From assembly GCA_945890495.1 (NCBI GenBank), contig CAMDCO010000002.1, forward strand, positions 1 through 64,000: DNA of 64,000 nucleotides, given 5' to 3'. Positions within the stretch are counted from its first letter, which is position 1, and the number at the start of each line of letters is the position of its first letter. Origin of the DNA: Bordetella parapertussis (lineage in GTDB: Bacteria > Pseudomonadota > Gammaproteobacteria > Burkholderiales > Thiobacillaceae). The notes beneath the pieces are model-generated. The model did no database searches and had not been told where the DNA came from. It worked only from the letters and a program-made list of their open reading frames with translations. This document shows, piece by piece, positions 30,927-38,338 of the stretch. A program made the position numbers and the translations under genes.

Positions 30927-32425
30927 TGTCGATTACCGCACTTCCCACGCCGCCCAGCCGAACTGACCCGGCAAACTTTGCAACTCGTGCCGATGCGTTT
31001 ATGGCGGCATTGCCGACATTCGCCACCGAAGCCAATGCACTTCAAACCGATGTCAACGCCAAGCAAGTTGCCACAGCGTCCAGTGCCACTGAGGCCGCTG
31101 TCAGCCTGGCTGAAACGCAACTTGCATCCGAATCCGCCCTGGCCGCCGCGAACTTCAAAGGCCACTGGAACACTCTGACCGGAGCATTGAACAAACCTGC
31201 TTCTGTCATTCATGGCGGAAAATTCTGGATTCTGCTGAACAATTTGGCAAACGTTGCCACCAGCCAGCCCGGCGTCTCTTCCGATTGGGCGGAGTCACTT
31301 CAAGACGGCATCGTCACGACTGAAAAACTGGCTAATTCGGCTGTGACCTCAGACAAGTTGACCGCAGGTGCAGCCACAGGATCAAAGCTCGGCTCCGATG
31401 TGGTGGTGACCACTGGAAATCAATCCATTGCAGGCATCAAGACGTTTGGGTCATTCCCTGTTTTGCCTTCCACCACTGGAATTTTCATCAAGGCCGATTC
31501 AAGCGCGGTTGCGTTTACCAAAACTGGCAATGGTACCGCCAGCATCAAGGCGGGGACATTGGTTGACGTTGGCGGAAAGATGATTTTCTTTGCCTCCGAT
31601 ACGGCCATCACAATGCCAACGCTGACCGCCGGCAACGATTACGCTATTTGGGTCAACCCGGATGCATCCATTCAGGCCACATCTAGCTTCACTTCGCCGC
31701 CAGCAACCGGATCGCGCAAGATTGGTGGCTTTCATTACGCCCCAGGCGGTCATTCGGGCGCATCTGGTGGCGGCAACAGCACCCCACAAATCAACGCCTA
31801 TTCGATGTGGGATCTTAAATTTCGCCCAGCCTGCCCAGATCCGCGCGGCATGGCGCTGGTGGCTGATGGTTTCTGGTCTGACATCTACCTGCTTGGCGTC
31901 GATCACCTGACCAATGGCACCAGCAAATACAACGTCACCATTGCTGACGGCTCCAGCCCACCCAAAATCCCCACAAAATTTGGCGGAAACGGTACCAGTA
32001 CCTATGGATCGTTGACCTGGTGGGAGGCCACTGAAACTTTACGTCACCACGGAAAACGCGCACCAACTTATTCGGAATTTTCCGCTTTGGCGTTTGGAAC
32101 CACCGAAGCCACCTCCATTGGATCAGACCCCGGCTCCACCACCTGGAATGCCACCTACATCAGCAAATGGGGCATGGCGCAATCGTCCGGCAACATGTGG
32201 ATTTGGGGCGATGAATTTGGTGGCGGTGCAGCGGCAGCAGGTTGGACAGCCAACACAGGTGGTCGCGGCTCAACGTACCAAATGGAAAACGCCGTGATCT
32301 TTGGGGGCAACTGGGGTGAAGCGTCGAACTCCGGTTCGCGTTGCTCGTCCTGGTACTTCTCCCCCGCGAACTCGGTCAGCCTCATCGGGGCTCGCGGCGT
32401 CTGTGACCACTTGATTCTTGATTAA
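30926..32425 (+). CDS. DGR-diversified tail fibre (variable protein)
   Basis: A 499-residue fibre. The N-terminal part is a tail-attachment segment with a coiled-coil-like stretch (QTDVNAKQVATASSATEAAVSLAETQLASE). The C-terminal 220 residues form a C-type-lectin/FGE-sulfatase-like domain (SMWDLKFRPACPDPRGMALVADGFW ... SSGNMWIWGDEFGG) ending in the variable repeat. Residues 464, 466, 475, 477, 478, 484, 485 and 486 differ from the template-encoded residues. This is the fold used by known DGR targets such as phage Mtd. It is expected to be the receptor-binding tip. Confidence 0.93.
   Translation: MSITALPTPPSRTDPANFATRADAFMAALPTFATEANALQTDVNAKQVATASSATEAAVSLAETQLASESALAAANFKGHWNTLTGALNKPASVIHGGKFWILLNNLANVATSQPGVSSDWAESLQDGIVTTEKLANSAVTSDKLTAGAATGSKLGSDVVVTTGNQSIAGIKTFGSFPVLPSTTGIFIKADSSAVAFTKTGNGTASIKAGTLVDVGGKMIFFASDTAITMPTLTAGNDYAIWVNPDASIQATSSFTSPPATGSRKIGGFHYAPGGHSGASGGGNSTPQINAYSMWDLKFRPACPDPRGMALVADGFWSDIYLLGVDHLTNGTSKYNVTIADGSSPPKIPTKFGGNGTSTYGSLTWWEATETLRHHGKRAPTYSEFSALAFGTTEATSIGSDPGSTTWNATYISKWGMAQSSGNMWIWGDEFGGGAAAAGWTANTGGRGSTYQMENAVIFGGNWGEASNSGSRCSSWYFSPANSVSLIGARGVCDHLILD
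32288..32406 (+). repeat. DGR variable repeat (VR)
   Basis: 119 bp aligned without gaps to the TR at 32836-32954 (offset 548). There are 12 mismatches, at 32316, 32321, 32348, 32349, 32354, 32357, 32358, 32375, 32376, 32379, 32381 and 32382. All 12 are A in the TR (7 A-to-T or A-to-C and 5 other, none at G, C or T of the template). Six TR AAC codons now read TCC, TAC, TTC, GTC, AGC and CTC. The last 24 bp (32383-32406) are identical and GC-rich, the place of the initiation-of-mutagenic-homology element. Confidence 0.95.
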
Positions 32426-32441
32426 GGCGGCGACAGCCGCC
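32426..32441 (+). promoter_or_regulatory. DGR target-recognition hairpin (GACA loop)
   Basis: GGCGGC (32426-32431), loop GACA (32432-32435), GCCGCC (32436-32441), directly after the fibre stop codon and 20 bp after the VR. Known DGR targets carry a hairpin or cruciform with a GRNA tetraloop just downstream of the VR that raises retrohoming; GACA fits GRNA. The 6-bp stem is slightly shorter than in Bordetella phage BPP-1. Confidence 0.75.
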
Positions 32442-32453
32442 GCCACCTGACTG

Positions 32454-32834
32454 ATGACACCTGAACTGGATGCCACACAGACCTATGAGCCCATGGCCGT
32501 GGTCGAAAAGTACGAAGCCGTGATTTCGTACCTGTACCCTATTGCGCAAAACTTGCCGCGCAAGCATGGGGTGGTGCGCGACATGTTCATTCAGTGCCTC
32601 ATGGGTCAGGTGCAACTCTTTGTAGAGGCCGGGAAGTCCAGTCAGGTTTCCCGCCTTTACATCGCGGATGCGGGCATGTCGCATCTGCGATTTTGGCTGC
32701 GGTTTTTGTCTAGCGAAAGCGTCAAAGGAATCACACCACATCAAGTCAAAACCGCGCAGGCGTTGTTGGCTGAGGTGGGGAAAATTCTTGGAGCGTGGAT
32801 CGGAAAACAAAAACGCAGAGGGCAGCATGGGTAA
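32454..32834 (+). CDS. avd: DGR accessory variability determinant (Avd)
   Basis: A 126-residue helical protein in the fixed position between VR and TR. The sequence MAVVEKYEAVISYLYPIAQNLPRKHGVVRDMFIQCLMGQVQLFVEAGKS ... YIADAGMSHLRFWLRFL has the four-helix-bundle pattern of Avd/S23-like proteins. Avd forms a pentamer that binds the reverse transcriptase and the TR RNA and is required for mutagenic cDNA synthesis. Basic C-terminus (GKQKRRGQHG). Its stop lies 1 bp before the TR. Confidence 0.9.
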   Translation: MTPELDATQTYEPMAVVEKYEAVISYLYPIAQNLPRKHGVVRDMFIQCLMGQVQLFVEAGKSSQVSRLYIADAGMSHLRFWLRFLSSESVKGITPHQVKTAQALLAEVGKILGAWIGKQKRRGQHG

Positions 32835-32835
32835 T

Positions 32836-32954
32836 AACGCCGTGATCTTTGGGGGCAACTGGGATGAAACGTCGAACTCCGGTTCGCGTTGCTCGAACTG
32901 GAACAACTCCCCCGCGAACTCGAACAACAACATCGGGGCTCGCGGCGTCTGTGA
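32836..32954 (+). repeat. DGR template repeat (TR)
   Basis: 119 bp matching the VR except at 12 adenines (about 27 A in all by hand count). Six of the varied codons are AAC, the typical DGR choice, because any change at the two As gives 15 residues and no stop. It lies between avd and the reverse transcriptase gene, as in phage BPP-1. Downstream 176 bp to the RT start is the spacer expected to be part of the TR-RNA. Confidence 0.95.
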
Positions 32955-32978
32955 GGGCTGGAATTTTGTTTTGATGCT

Positions 32979-33001
32979 CCATCATCGTCACGGCATGATG
33001 G
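32979..33001 (+). other. Hairpin in the TR-RT spacer RNA
   Basis: CCATCAT (32979-32985), a 9-nt loop and ATGATGG (32995-33001) form a perfect 7-bp stem in the RNA 25 nt after the TR. In BPP-1 the spacer RNA after the TR is structured and needed for cDNA priming; this hairpin is a candidate equivalent. Confidence 0.4.
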
Positions 33002-33130
33002 GCAGGCCATTTTCCATGTGGTCAGCCTTGCTGTCCTGCTTCGGCAAACACCTTTGGGGGTTCGGAAAAACGACGAGTAGCCACGGGAAACCGTGTGTGA
33101 AAGTCGTGTCCGGCTTGAAGGCAGGTTTGC

Positions 33131-34117
33131 ATGGGTAAAAAGTACAAGCGCCTGATTGATCGCGTTGCAGACATTGACAATCTGCGCGATGCACTTGCCA
33201 AGACATCATCAGGCAAGCGCATGACCTGGGGCTATCTTGAATTCAAGGAATACGCTGAATTAAATCTTGAGCGCCTACAGGCCGAAATCATCGATGGCAC
33301 ATGGCGGCAGGGTGGATTTCGTGAGTTCATCGTTTATGAACCCAAGCCGCGAAGCATCCATGCGCTGGAATTCAAGGATCGCGTGGCCCAGCACGCACTG
33401 GTAAACGTGATCGGCCCTATTTTTGAAAAAACCTTGATGCCCGGAACGTTTGCATGCCGTGAAGGAATGGGTACGCATGCGGGCGTCAGGCACGTCCAGG
33501 CTGGGCTGCGCCGCACTGGTGCCACGCACTTTCTGAAAACCGATTACAGCAAATTTTTTCCGAGCGTCGATCGCACCGTTTTGCATGAGCTGATCCGAAA
33601 AAAAATCAGTTGCCCGCAAACGCTGAGACTTATTGAGGCCATGTTGCCTCCACATGGCAAAGGTCTTCCAATTGGCAGTCTGACCAGCCAATTGTTTGCC
33701 AATGTTTATGGCGGTGAAGTCGATCGCTTCATCCATTTCAATCTGGGTGCAAAAGAGTGGACGCGCTACATGGACGACATTGTTGTGCTATCCAGTAACC
33801 CCTATGAATTGCGCCACTGGTTTGAGGATATTGAAAAATTCAGCATCGAGCGCCTGGGATTACGCATGAGCAAATGGCAAATCTCGCCCGTCACGCGCGG
33901 AATTAACTTTCTTGGCTATCGGATTTGGCCGCGCCATAAATTGATGCGCAAACAGTCCGTCACAACAGCAAAGCGAAAAATCAAGCGGTACATCCAAACA
34001 AATGACAGCGAATCACTCAACAAATTCTTATCCTCATGGCGCGGCCATGCGGCGCATGCCGACACCTGCAATTTATTCAATCACCTGGAGTCCACTTATG
34101 GAATCAAATGCAATTAA
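33131..34117 (+). CDS. DGR reverse transcriptase
   Basis: A 328-residue reverse transcriptase that copies the TR-RNA with errors at adenines. Motifs in order: KFKDRVAQHALVN-like RT-0 region, FLKTDYSKFFPSVDR with the first catalytic Asp, LPIGSLTSQLFANVYGGEVDRFI (residues about 179-201) and YMDDIVVLSS (YMDD at 213-216), then LGYRIWP. The motif-4 IGSLTSQ (rather than QGxxxSP of group II introns) is diagnostic of DGR enzymes. A GAAGGCAGG ribosome site precedes ATG 33131. No maturase or nuclease domain, as expected. Confidence 0.95.
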   Translation: MGKKYKRLIDRVADIDNLRDALAKTSSGKRMTWGYLEFKEYAELNLERLQAEIIDGTWRQGGFREFIVYEPKPRSIHALEFKDRVAQHALVNVIGPIFEKTLMPGTFACREGMGTHAGVRHVQAGLRRTGATHFLKTDYSKFFPSVDRTVLHELIRKKISCPQTLRLIEAMLPPHGKGLPIGSLTSQLFANVYGGEVDRFIHFNLGAKEWTRYMDDIVVLSSNPYELRHWFEDIEKFSIERLGLRMSKWQISPVTRGINFLGYRIWPRHKLMRKQSVTTAKRKIKRYIQTNDSESLNKFLSSWRGHAAHADTCNLFNHLESTYGIKCN

Positions 34118-34349
34118 CTCGCGAGAAGATCTAGACGCGATTGCCGACACGGAAAAACACACTCAATTCATAAAGATGCTCGAAGGCAGCATTTTCAGAA
34201 TTGAAAAAGACAGCGTTGCCAAAAAATGGATCGCCATTGAAGACGTTTCAATCATCGAAAAATTTGGATTCACTCGGGATGATTTCCCGGATGCACAGCC
34301 ACCAGAGTTTCCTGAGTGGCGAGATGATCCAGAGCCGTTTTTTCAATAA
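34098..34349 (+). CDS. Small acidic protein after the DGR reverse transcriptase
   Basis: An 83-residue acidic protein (MESNAINSREDLDAIADTEKHTQFIKMLEGSIFRIEKD ... WRDDPEPFFQ) whose start overlaps the RT gene by 20 bp, so it is co-transcribed with the DGR. The order could fit a tail-fibre chaperone or a DGR accessory protein. I do not recognise the family. Confidence 0.65.
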   Translation: MESNAINSREDLDAIADTEKHTQFIKMLEGSIFRIEKDSVAKKWIAIEDVSIIEKFGFTRDDFPDAQPPEFPEWRDDPEPFFQ

Positions 34350-34374
34350 TCCGCAAATAACAGTAGAGGCATAA

Positions 34375-34773
34375 ATGGCTGAGCCAGCTACCACATCTGC
34401 CGCCGCTGTCACCATGGTGGCTGCTACAGCTTCGGTGCCGTCATTGATCGCTTTTGGCGTCCCGCTGGGCCTTCGCCCGGATGTGTTGCTGGCCGGTTTC
34501 GCTGGTTCGCTGGTCGCCATCATTTTGCTCAATAGCGTCCCATCCACCGGAGATACCTGGCAGCACTTGATCAGTACCACATTGCGGCGCATGGCCGTGG
34601 TGCTTGCCAGCGCCTTGACAGCTGGTTATTTGACGCCCATGGCCTTGATGGTTGGCAACATGCCAGACTCACTTTTTCTTGGCGGCGCTTTTGCCGTTGG
34701 TGCCGGTGCGCAGCATGTTTTGCGCACCGCCATCATTCGCTTTGGCTCTGTTAAGTCTGCCGGGAGCATCTGA
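34375..34773 (+). CDS. Holin candidate, membrane protein
   Basis: A 132-residue protein with about three membrane helices (VPSLIAFGVPLGL, VLLAGFAGSLVAIILL, MAVVLASALTAGYL) and a short charged end. The position just before the lysis genes and the small size fit a phage holin, which would form the lysis hole in the inner membrane. Assignment is from topology and gene order. Confidence 0.6.
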   Translation: MAEPATTSAAAVTMVAATASVPSLIAFGVPLGLRPDVLLAGFAGSLVAIILLNSVPSTGDTWQHLISTTLRRMAVVLASALTAGYLTPMALMVGNMPDSLFLGGAFAVGAGAQHVLRTAIIRFGSVKSAGSI

Positions 34774-34774
34774 C

Positions 34775-35098
34775 ATGGAAACCATCATGCAATGTGTGCA
34801 CTGGATGGCGGCCATGATTGTTTTGGCCGAAGGTCTCAACAAGCTGGAGCGCACCGCACCATTCAGGCCCGGCATTGATGTGCGCACGCGCATCGTTGAT
34901 GGCCTCAAGGCCTTGGCATGGTGTCTGCTGGCAATTGGCGCAGGTGGTGCGGTCATTGCCCCGGCGCTCCCGTTGCTGGGCATCGACCAAATCGCAGCCG
35001 GGACATTGATGCGCGTGGAGCGACCAACACTGGCTGAAACGGCGGTCATGACCGGCTTTGCCGTGCTGATCATCCGAACCCGCATCAAAGAGGGCTGA
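34775..35098 (+). CDS. Second small membrane protein, possible holin or antiholin
   Basis: A 107-residue protein with three hydrophobic stretches (MQCVHWMAAMIVLAEGL, LKALAWCLLAIGAGGAVIAPALPLLG, ETAVMTGFAVLIIRTR). It lies 1 bp after the preceding membrane-protein gene and 3 bp before the DUF5675 gene. Two consecutive holin-like genes, holin plus antiholin, are frequent in this position. Confidence 0.6.
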   Translation: METIMQCVHWMAAMIVLAEGLNKLERTAPFRPGIDVRTRIVDGLKALAWCLLAIGAGGAVIAPALPLLGIDQIAAGTLMRVERPTLAETAVMTGFAVLIIRTRIKEG

Positions 35099-35101
35099 CC
35101 C

Positions 35102-35545
35102 ATGAAGCTGACAGTTTTGCGCAGCCCAAGCCATGGCGGTGCCACCATTGGCAAGCTCTACATTGACGGCGCTTTCAGCTGCCACACGCTGGAAGATGAA
35201 GTGCGGGAAATTCCCGGACAACCCGTCCATGAGTGGAAAATCAAAGGCAGCACAGCCATTCCATCGGGCATTTATCGCGTGGAGTTGCAAGACTCGCCGC
35301 GCTTTGGCCGCGACACTTTGACGCTTATTAACGTGCCTGGCTTTGAGTTCATCCGTATCCATGCAGGCAATACAGCACAAGACACCGAAGGTTGTCTGCT
35401 GCTTGGCATGCGGGCCACTGATGTCAGTTTGGTGGGTGGTACCAGCCGGCCTGCCGTGGAGCTGGTCAAAGCCAAAGTAAAGGCGGCCATCAAGCGCGGG
35501 GATGGCGTTGAAATTCACATCCAAAACCCCACGGAGATTGCCTGA
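35102..35545 (+). CDS. DUF5675 protein, lysis candidate
   Basis: A 147-residue DUF5675 member. The core FEFIRIHAGNTAQDTEGCLLLG, with a His and a GC pair, recalls the H-x14-to-17-[ST]-H-G-C layout of L,D-transpeptidase-like folds, and the gene sits between the holin candidates and Rz/Rz1. It is the best endolysin candidate in the cluster; its exact chemistry is not known. GTGGA upstream gives a weak ribosome site. Confidence 0.65.
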   Translation: MKLTVLRSPSHGGATIGKLYIDGAFSCHTLEDEVREIPGQPVHEWKIKGSTAIPSGIYRVELQDSPRFGRDTLTLINVPGFEFIRIHAGNTAQDTEGCLLLGMRATDVSLVGGTSRPAVELVKAKVKAAIKRGDGVEIHIQNPTEIA

Positions 35546-36048
35546 TGCCATTTTTTGCAGCCGTGCCGTGGCGATCAATGGCCGTTCTGGGCGTTTTTTT
35601 GCTAGGGGTGTGGCTTGGGTACCAGTGGCATGCAGGAATGGCCGCAAAGGCCCAAATTGCAGCGCATGCAGAGGCAGAAAAAAACAGGCAAGCCATTCAG
35701 GATATAGCCGACCAGCGGGCCATCGGACACGCCGAGCGCATTCGCACCCTCAACACCCAACTTGGAGCCGCCCATGCGCAAATTTCCCAGCTCACTCGCC
35801 GCGATTGCCTTGACCCTGGCACTGTCGGCATGCTCAACACCATCGGCCCCGCCTTGCCAGCCGTTGCCAGCCAATCTGAGAATTCGCCCCCAGCCCCTGC
35901 CGCCAATTCAGGCCACGGGCTCCGATTCAGCACCAGTCGAGACCTTGCCGAGCAAATAGCCGTCTGCCGGGCTGCACACACTGAGCTGGCCGATCAGCTC
36001 AATGCCATCTTGGACATTGAAGAGGCCAGACATGCGCAAAAGCCCTGA
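35545..36048 (+). CDS. Rz-like inner-membrane spanin
   Basis: A 167-residue protein with one N-terminal signal-anchor helix (SMAVLGVFLLGVWLGYQWHAG) and a long periplasmic coiled coil (AHAEAEKNRQAIQDIADQRAIGHAERIRTLNTQLGAAHAQISQLT) ending in RDCLDPGTVGMLN, common in Rz proteins of betaproteobacterial phages. It overlaps the upstream gene by one base, and Rz1 is nested in its reading frame. Confidence 0.8.
   Translation: MPFFAAVPWRSMAVLGVFLLGVWLGYQWHAGMAAKAQIAAHAEAEKNRQAIQDIADQRAIGHAERIRTLNTQLGAAHAQISQLTRRDCLDPGTVGMLNTIGPALPAVASQSENSPPAPAANSGHGLRFSTSRDLAEQIAVCRAAHTELADQLNAILDIEEARHAQKP
35774..35959 (+). CDS. Rz1-like outer-membrane spanin lipoprotein
   Basis: A 61-residue lipoprotein in another frame entirely inside Rz. 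The signal MRKFPSSLAAIALTLALSACS ends in a lipobox (LSAC) and is followed by a proline-rich mature part (PPCQPLPANLRIRPQPLPP). Spanin pairs fuse the two membranes at lysis. The nested arrangement and lipobox make the call secure. Confidence 0.8.
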   Translation: MRKFPSSLAAIALTLALSACSTPSAPPCQPLPANLRIRPQPLPPIQATGSDSAPVETLPSK

Positions 36049-36214
36049 CCAGGATGTTGGCGATTGGCGCAAAGAAAACGGAAAAAAGCGCCTCAAGCAA
36101 CTGATCGAGCGCAAGACTGGAGCCAGTCGCGCCGAAATGCGTGAACTCATGGAGCGCTATGAGCGCGAAGGCGGACGCCTGGATGAGCTGGAGCCGCCGC
36201 CACGCATCGATTGA
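36032..36214 (+). CDS. Small hypothetical phage protein
   Basis: A 60-residue highly charged helical protein (MRKSPDQDVGDWRKENGKKRLKQLIERKTGASRAEMRELMERYER ...). Its start overlaps the Rz gene by 17 bp, and its 3-prime end overlaps the integrase 3-prime end (convergent). Function unknown. Confidence 0.55.
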   Translation: MRKSPDQDVGDWRKENGKKRLKQLIERKTGASRAEMRELMERYEREGGRLDELEPPPRID

Positions 36215-37299
36215 TCAAGCTGCGCGGCTTGCTGGCAAACACCCTTGATCCACGGCCATTCGGCATACTTGTCCCCCGTTTGCTCAATGTGGGTGTATCG
36301 CCGCAAAGAAACCCAGCTTCGGTGCCCTGAAACGCATGCCACCTGGGGGATGGTCTTACCAAGCTCAAACAACCTGGAAACACCGTCATGCCTCAGGTCA
36401 TGAAACCGGATGTCAACAATGCCAAGCACCTTGCATGCGCGGGTGAAATATGAGCTGATCGTTTTGGATTGGTAGGGGAAAATGAATTTCCCGGTTCGCG
36501 GCTGCAACTGGATGATGGCCATGGCCTCGGGCGGGATGTCCACGCGCACATCGTTGCCCATTTTTTCGCCGGGGTGTTTCATGTTGCGCACGATGATGGT
36601 CGATTTGGCCTCATCAAGATCGGCCCACTCCAACAGCGTGATTTCCTCTTGCCGTCTGGTGCTGAAAATGCCAAAACCGACCAGGTGGCGCATGGGGTAG
36701 GCCTTGGCCCCGTTCTTGGCCTCGTACAGCTCAAAATGCGCCATCAGCTTGTCCAGCTCCTCGATGCTTGGCCGCTTGTCTCGGCGGCTGGATCGACCAA
36801 TCACGCCCAGCCTGTCTGCCACCGTCCTGGCGTCATCCATGGCCTGTTTGTCGAGTGGATAGCCCCACGCTGGCCGTGCAATCGCAAAAACAGAGGCCAA
36901 GTGGCTCATGTAGTTGCCAGCGGTGGAGGGGTGTCCACCGATGGATTTGGCAAAGGCCATCAGCTCAGGGCTGCCAATTTCGGAGCAACGCATCCTGCCG
37001 ATGGGCGCGGCCTTGATGGTTGCCAGCACCTGTTTTTTGGTTTTGCCGTAGTTGCGGCGCGATTCCTTGATGTATTTGTCGATCACATCGGCAAGGAACG
37101 GATCGCCCGACCTGGCCGCATCCATGCCGCCTGGCTGAGCCAGCTCCCGTTCGCGCAACTTCAACCAGGCACTGGCAGCTGGATGCCTGTCAAAGGTTTG
37201 GGACTCGGTGTGCACCACCTTGCCGCCCACCTTGATCCTGATCTGGGCCAGATAGGCGCTGGAGCCGTCCTTGCGCTTTCGTGCTGTAATGGTTCCCAT
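36157..37299 (-). CDS. int: Tyrosine integrase
   Basis: A 380-residue integrase. The start at MGTITARKRKDGSSAYLAQIRIK (37299) begins the arm-binding domain (DUF4102-like). The catalytic domain shows Arg I (GFGIFSTRRQEEI), the box HDLRHDGVSRLF, and HRSWVSLRRYTHIE with the nucleophilic Tyr. It lies at the right end, transcribed leftward, with arm-type motifs at 37325-37359 and attR just beyond. The frame extends past 37299 through the att region, but no start is needed there. Confidence 0.92.
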   Translation of the reverse strand: MGTITARKRKDGSSAYLAQIRIKVGGKVVHTESQTFDRHPAASAWLKLRERELAQPGGMDAARSGDPFLADVIDKYIKESRRNYGKTKKQVLATIKAAPIGRMRCSEIGSPELMAFAKSIGGHPSTAGNYMSHLASVFAIARPAWGYPLDKQAMDDARTVADRLGVIGRSSRRDKRPSIEELDKLMAHFELYEAKNGAKAYPMRHLVGFGIFSTRRQEEITLLEWADLDEAKSTIIVRNMKHPGEKMGNDVRVDIPPEAMAIIQLQPRTGKFIFPYQSKTISSYFTRACKVLGIVDIRFHDLRHDGVSRLFELGKTIPQVACVSGHRSWVSLRRYTHIEQTGDKYAEWPWIKGVCQQAAQLDQSMRGGGSSSSRRPPSRS

Positions 37300-37324
37300 G
37301 GTTTTCGGTGCAACATTGAAAATT

Positions 37325-37359
37325 TGTAGCACTGAAATGTAGCACTGTTGCACCAAATG
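37325..37359. promoter_or_regulatory. Integrase arm-type sites, right end
   Basis: TGTAGCACTG at 37325-37334 and 37338-37347, then TGTTGCACCAAATG at 37346-37359. The last is identical to the motif at 4809-4822 inside the left end. They lie between the integrase start and attR and also overlap its promoter region, so the integrase may repress itself. Confidence 0.5.
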
Positions 37360-37427
37360 AGCCAAAACAATCAGAAATGACATTAAACAAGACAGACAAA
37401 AAGCCAGCGCAAGCCATTGATTTTGAA

Positions 37428-37452
37428 GAAAAACCTTTGAAATCAACGATGT
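37428..37452. other. Prophage right attachment site (attR candidate)
   Basis: gaaaaacctttgaaatcaacgatgt matches 4763-4788 apart from one substitution and one single-base gap in the A-run, with 13 bp strictly identical (37440-37452). It is followed by host DNA (the TSUP gene ends at 37561). I see no tRNA or other host gene at the site, so integration is intergenic. Confidence 0.6.
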
Positions 37453-37560
37453 GGCGGTTGAGCATTGCGCCCATTAGCGCTTGGGTAGCACAACACTCCG
37501 CACAACACTCGCACATACCACTCAGCAATGAGCGCTTAGCGCCAAGGCGGCGCCAGCGTA

Positions 37561-38322
37561 TCACGACAAAATCAATTTCACGCCAATGAGGATCGTGGTC
37601 ACCTCAAAGGCGCGTTTGATCCAGCGGTTGCCCTGACGAATGGCCAGGTGGGTGCCAAGGTAACCGCCCAGGAGGGAACCCGCCAGCAAGGCGGGCATCC
37701 AGTCCCAGGCTACCGTACCCAAGATACCGAGCACCACAGCACCGGTGCCGTTCCAGAAGAAGCCGCACAGGATCAGGGTGTAGGCCACGGCACGCTGATA
37801 ATCAAGGCCAAACCAGCGGATCAGCCATAGGGTGAGGAACAGGCCGGTTCCCGAGGTGATCGAGCCATTGAGAAGGCCCACCCCGAACAACCCCACCACA
37901 CCGATCCACAGTCCGGCCCCGTGCCAGTTGCGGGGCGCGTGGACCATACCCAGTTGCGGTTTGAAGACGGAATACAGACCCAATCCGGCGGTCAGGAGAC
38001 CCAACAGAAGGATCATCGGCCGTTCCGGGGCGCGTAACACCCACGAGGCCCCGATGATCACGCCCGGCAGGCCGGCCGCCAGGATAATGAGGCTCTCTCG
38101 CCAGGCCAAGCCGCCTTCGCGCCCATGACGCAAGAGGGCACCCACGCCGAGAAAAACGCTCGCGACCTTGTGGGTCGCCAGGGCCACGCCAAAGCTCAGG
38201 CCGAGAAAGATCAAGATGGGAAACTGGATCAGCCCCGCGCCGCCACCCGAGAGGGCCGAGAAGAAATTAGCCACCAGAGAGGCGGCAAACAGAACCCCGG
38301 TATCGATACCGGACAGGGTCAT
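37561..38322 (-). CDS. TauE/SafE (TSUP) family sulfite/sulfonate-type transporter
   Basis: A 253-residue membrane protein with about eight hydrophobic segments. The TSUP signature appears twice: LVANFFSALSGGGAGLIQFPILI near the N-terminus and FGVGLLNGSITSGTGLFLTLWLI in the middle. The family exports or imports small organic or sulfur anions such as sulfite, thiosulfate and sulfoacetate. The ATG at 38322 has GGAGG 8 nt upstream and is preferred to 38334. It directly follows crcB. Confidence 0.85.
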   Translation of the reverse strand: MTLSGIDTGVLFAASLVANFFSALSGGGAGLIQFPILIFLGLSFGVALATHKVASVFLGVGALLRHGREGGLAWRESLIILAAGLPGVIIGASWVLRAPERPMILLLGLLTAGLGLYSVFKPQLGMVHAPRNWHGAGLWIGVVGLFGVGLLNGSITSGTGLFLTLWLIRWFGLDYQRAVAYTLILCGFFWNGTGAVVLGILGTVAWDWMPALLAGSLLGGYLGTHLAIRQGNRWIKRAFEVTTILIGVKLILS

Positions 38323-38338
38323 CGCACCCTCCACGCCG

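Noticed and set aside
33131-34117. Retron or Abi-type reverse transcriptase
   Set aside because: No msr/msd-like inverted repeats were seen; the IGxxxSQ motif, Avd and TR/VR pair identify a DGR.
36157-37446. Integrase start at 37446
   Set aside because: The extra N-terminal 49 residues read through arm sites and the att core; the known domain begins at 37299.
37377-37589. Small plus-strand gene between integrase and TSUP gene
   Set aside because: It spans attR and the host junction, with no ribosome site or homology.
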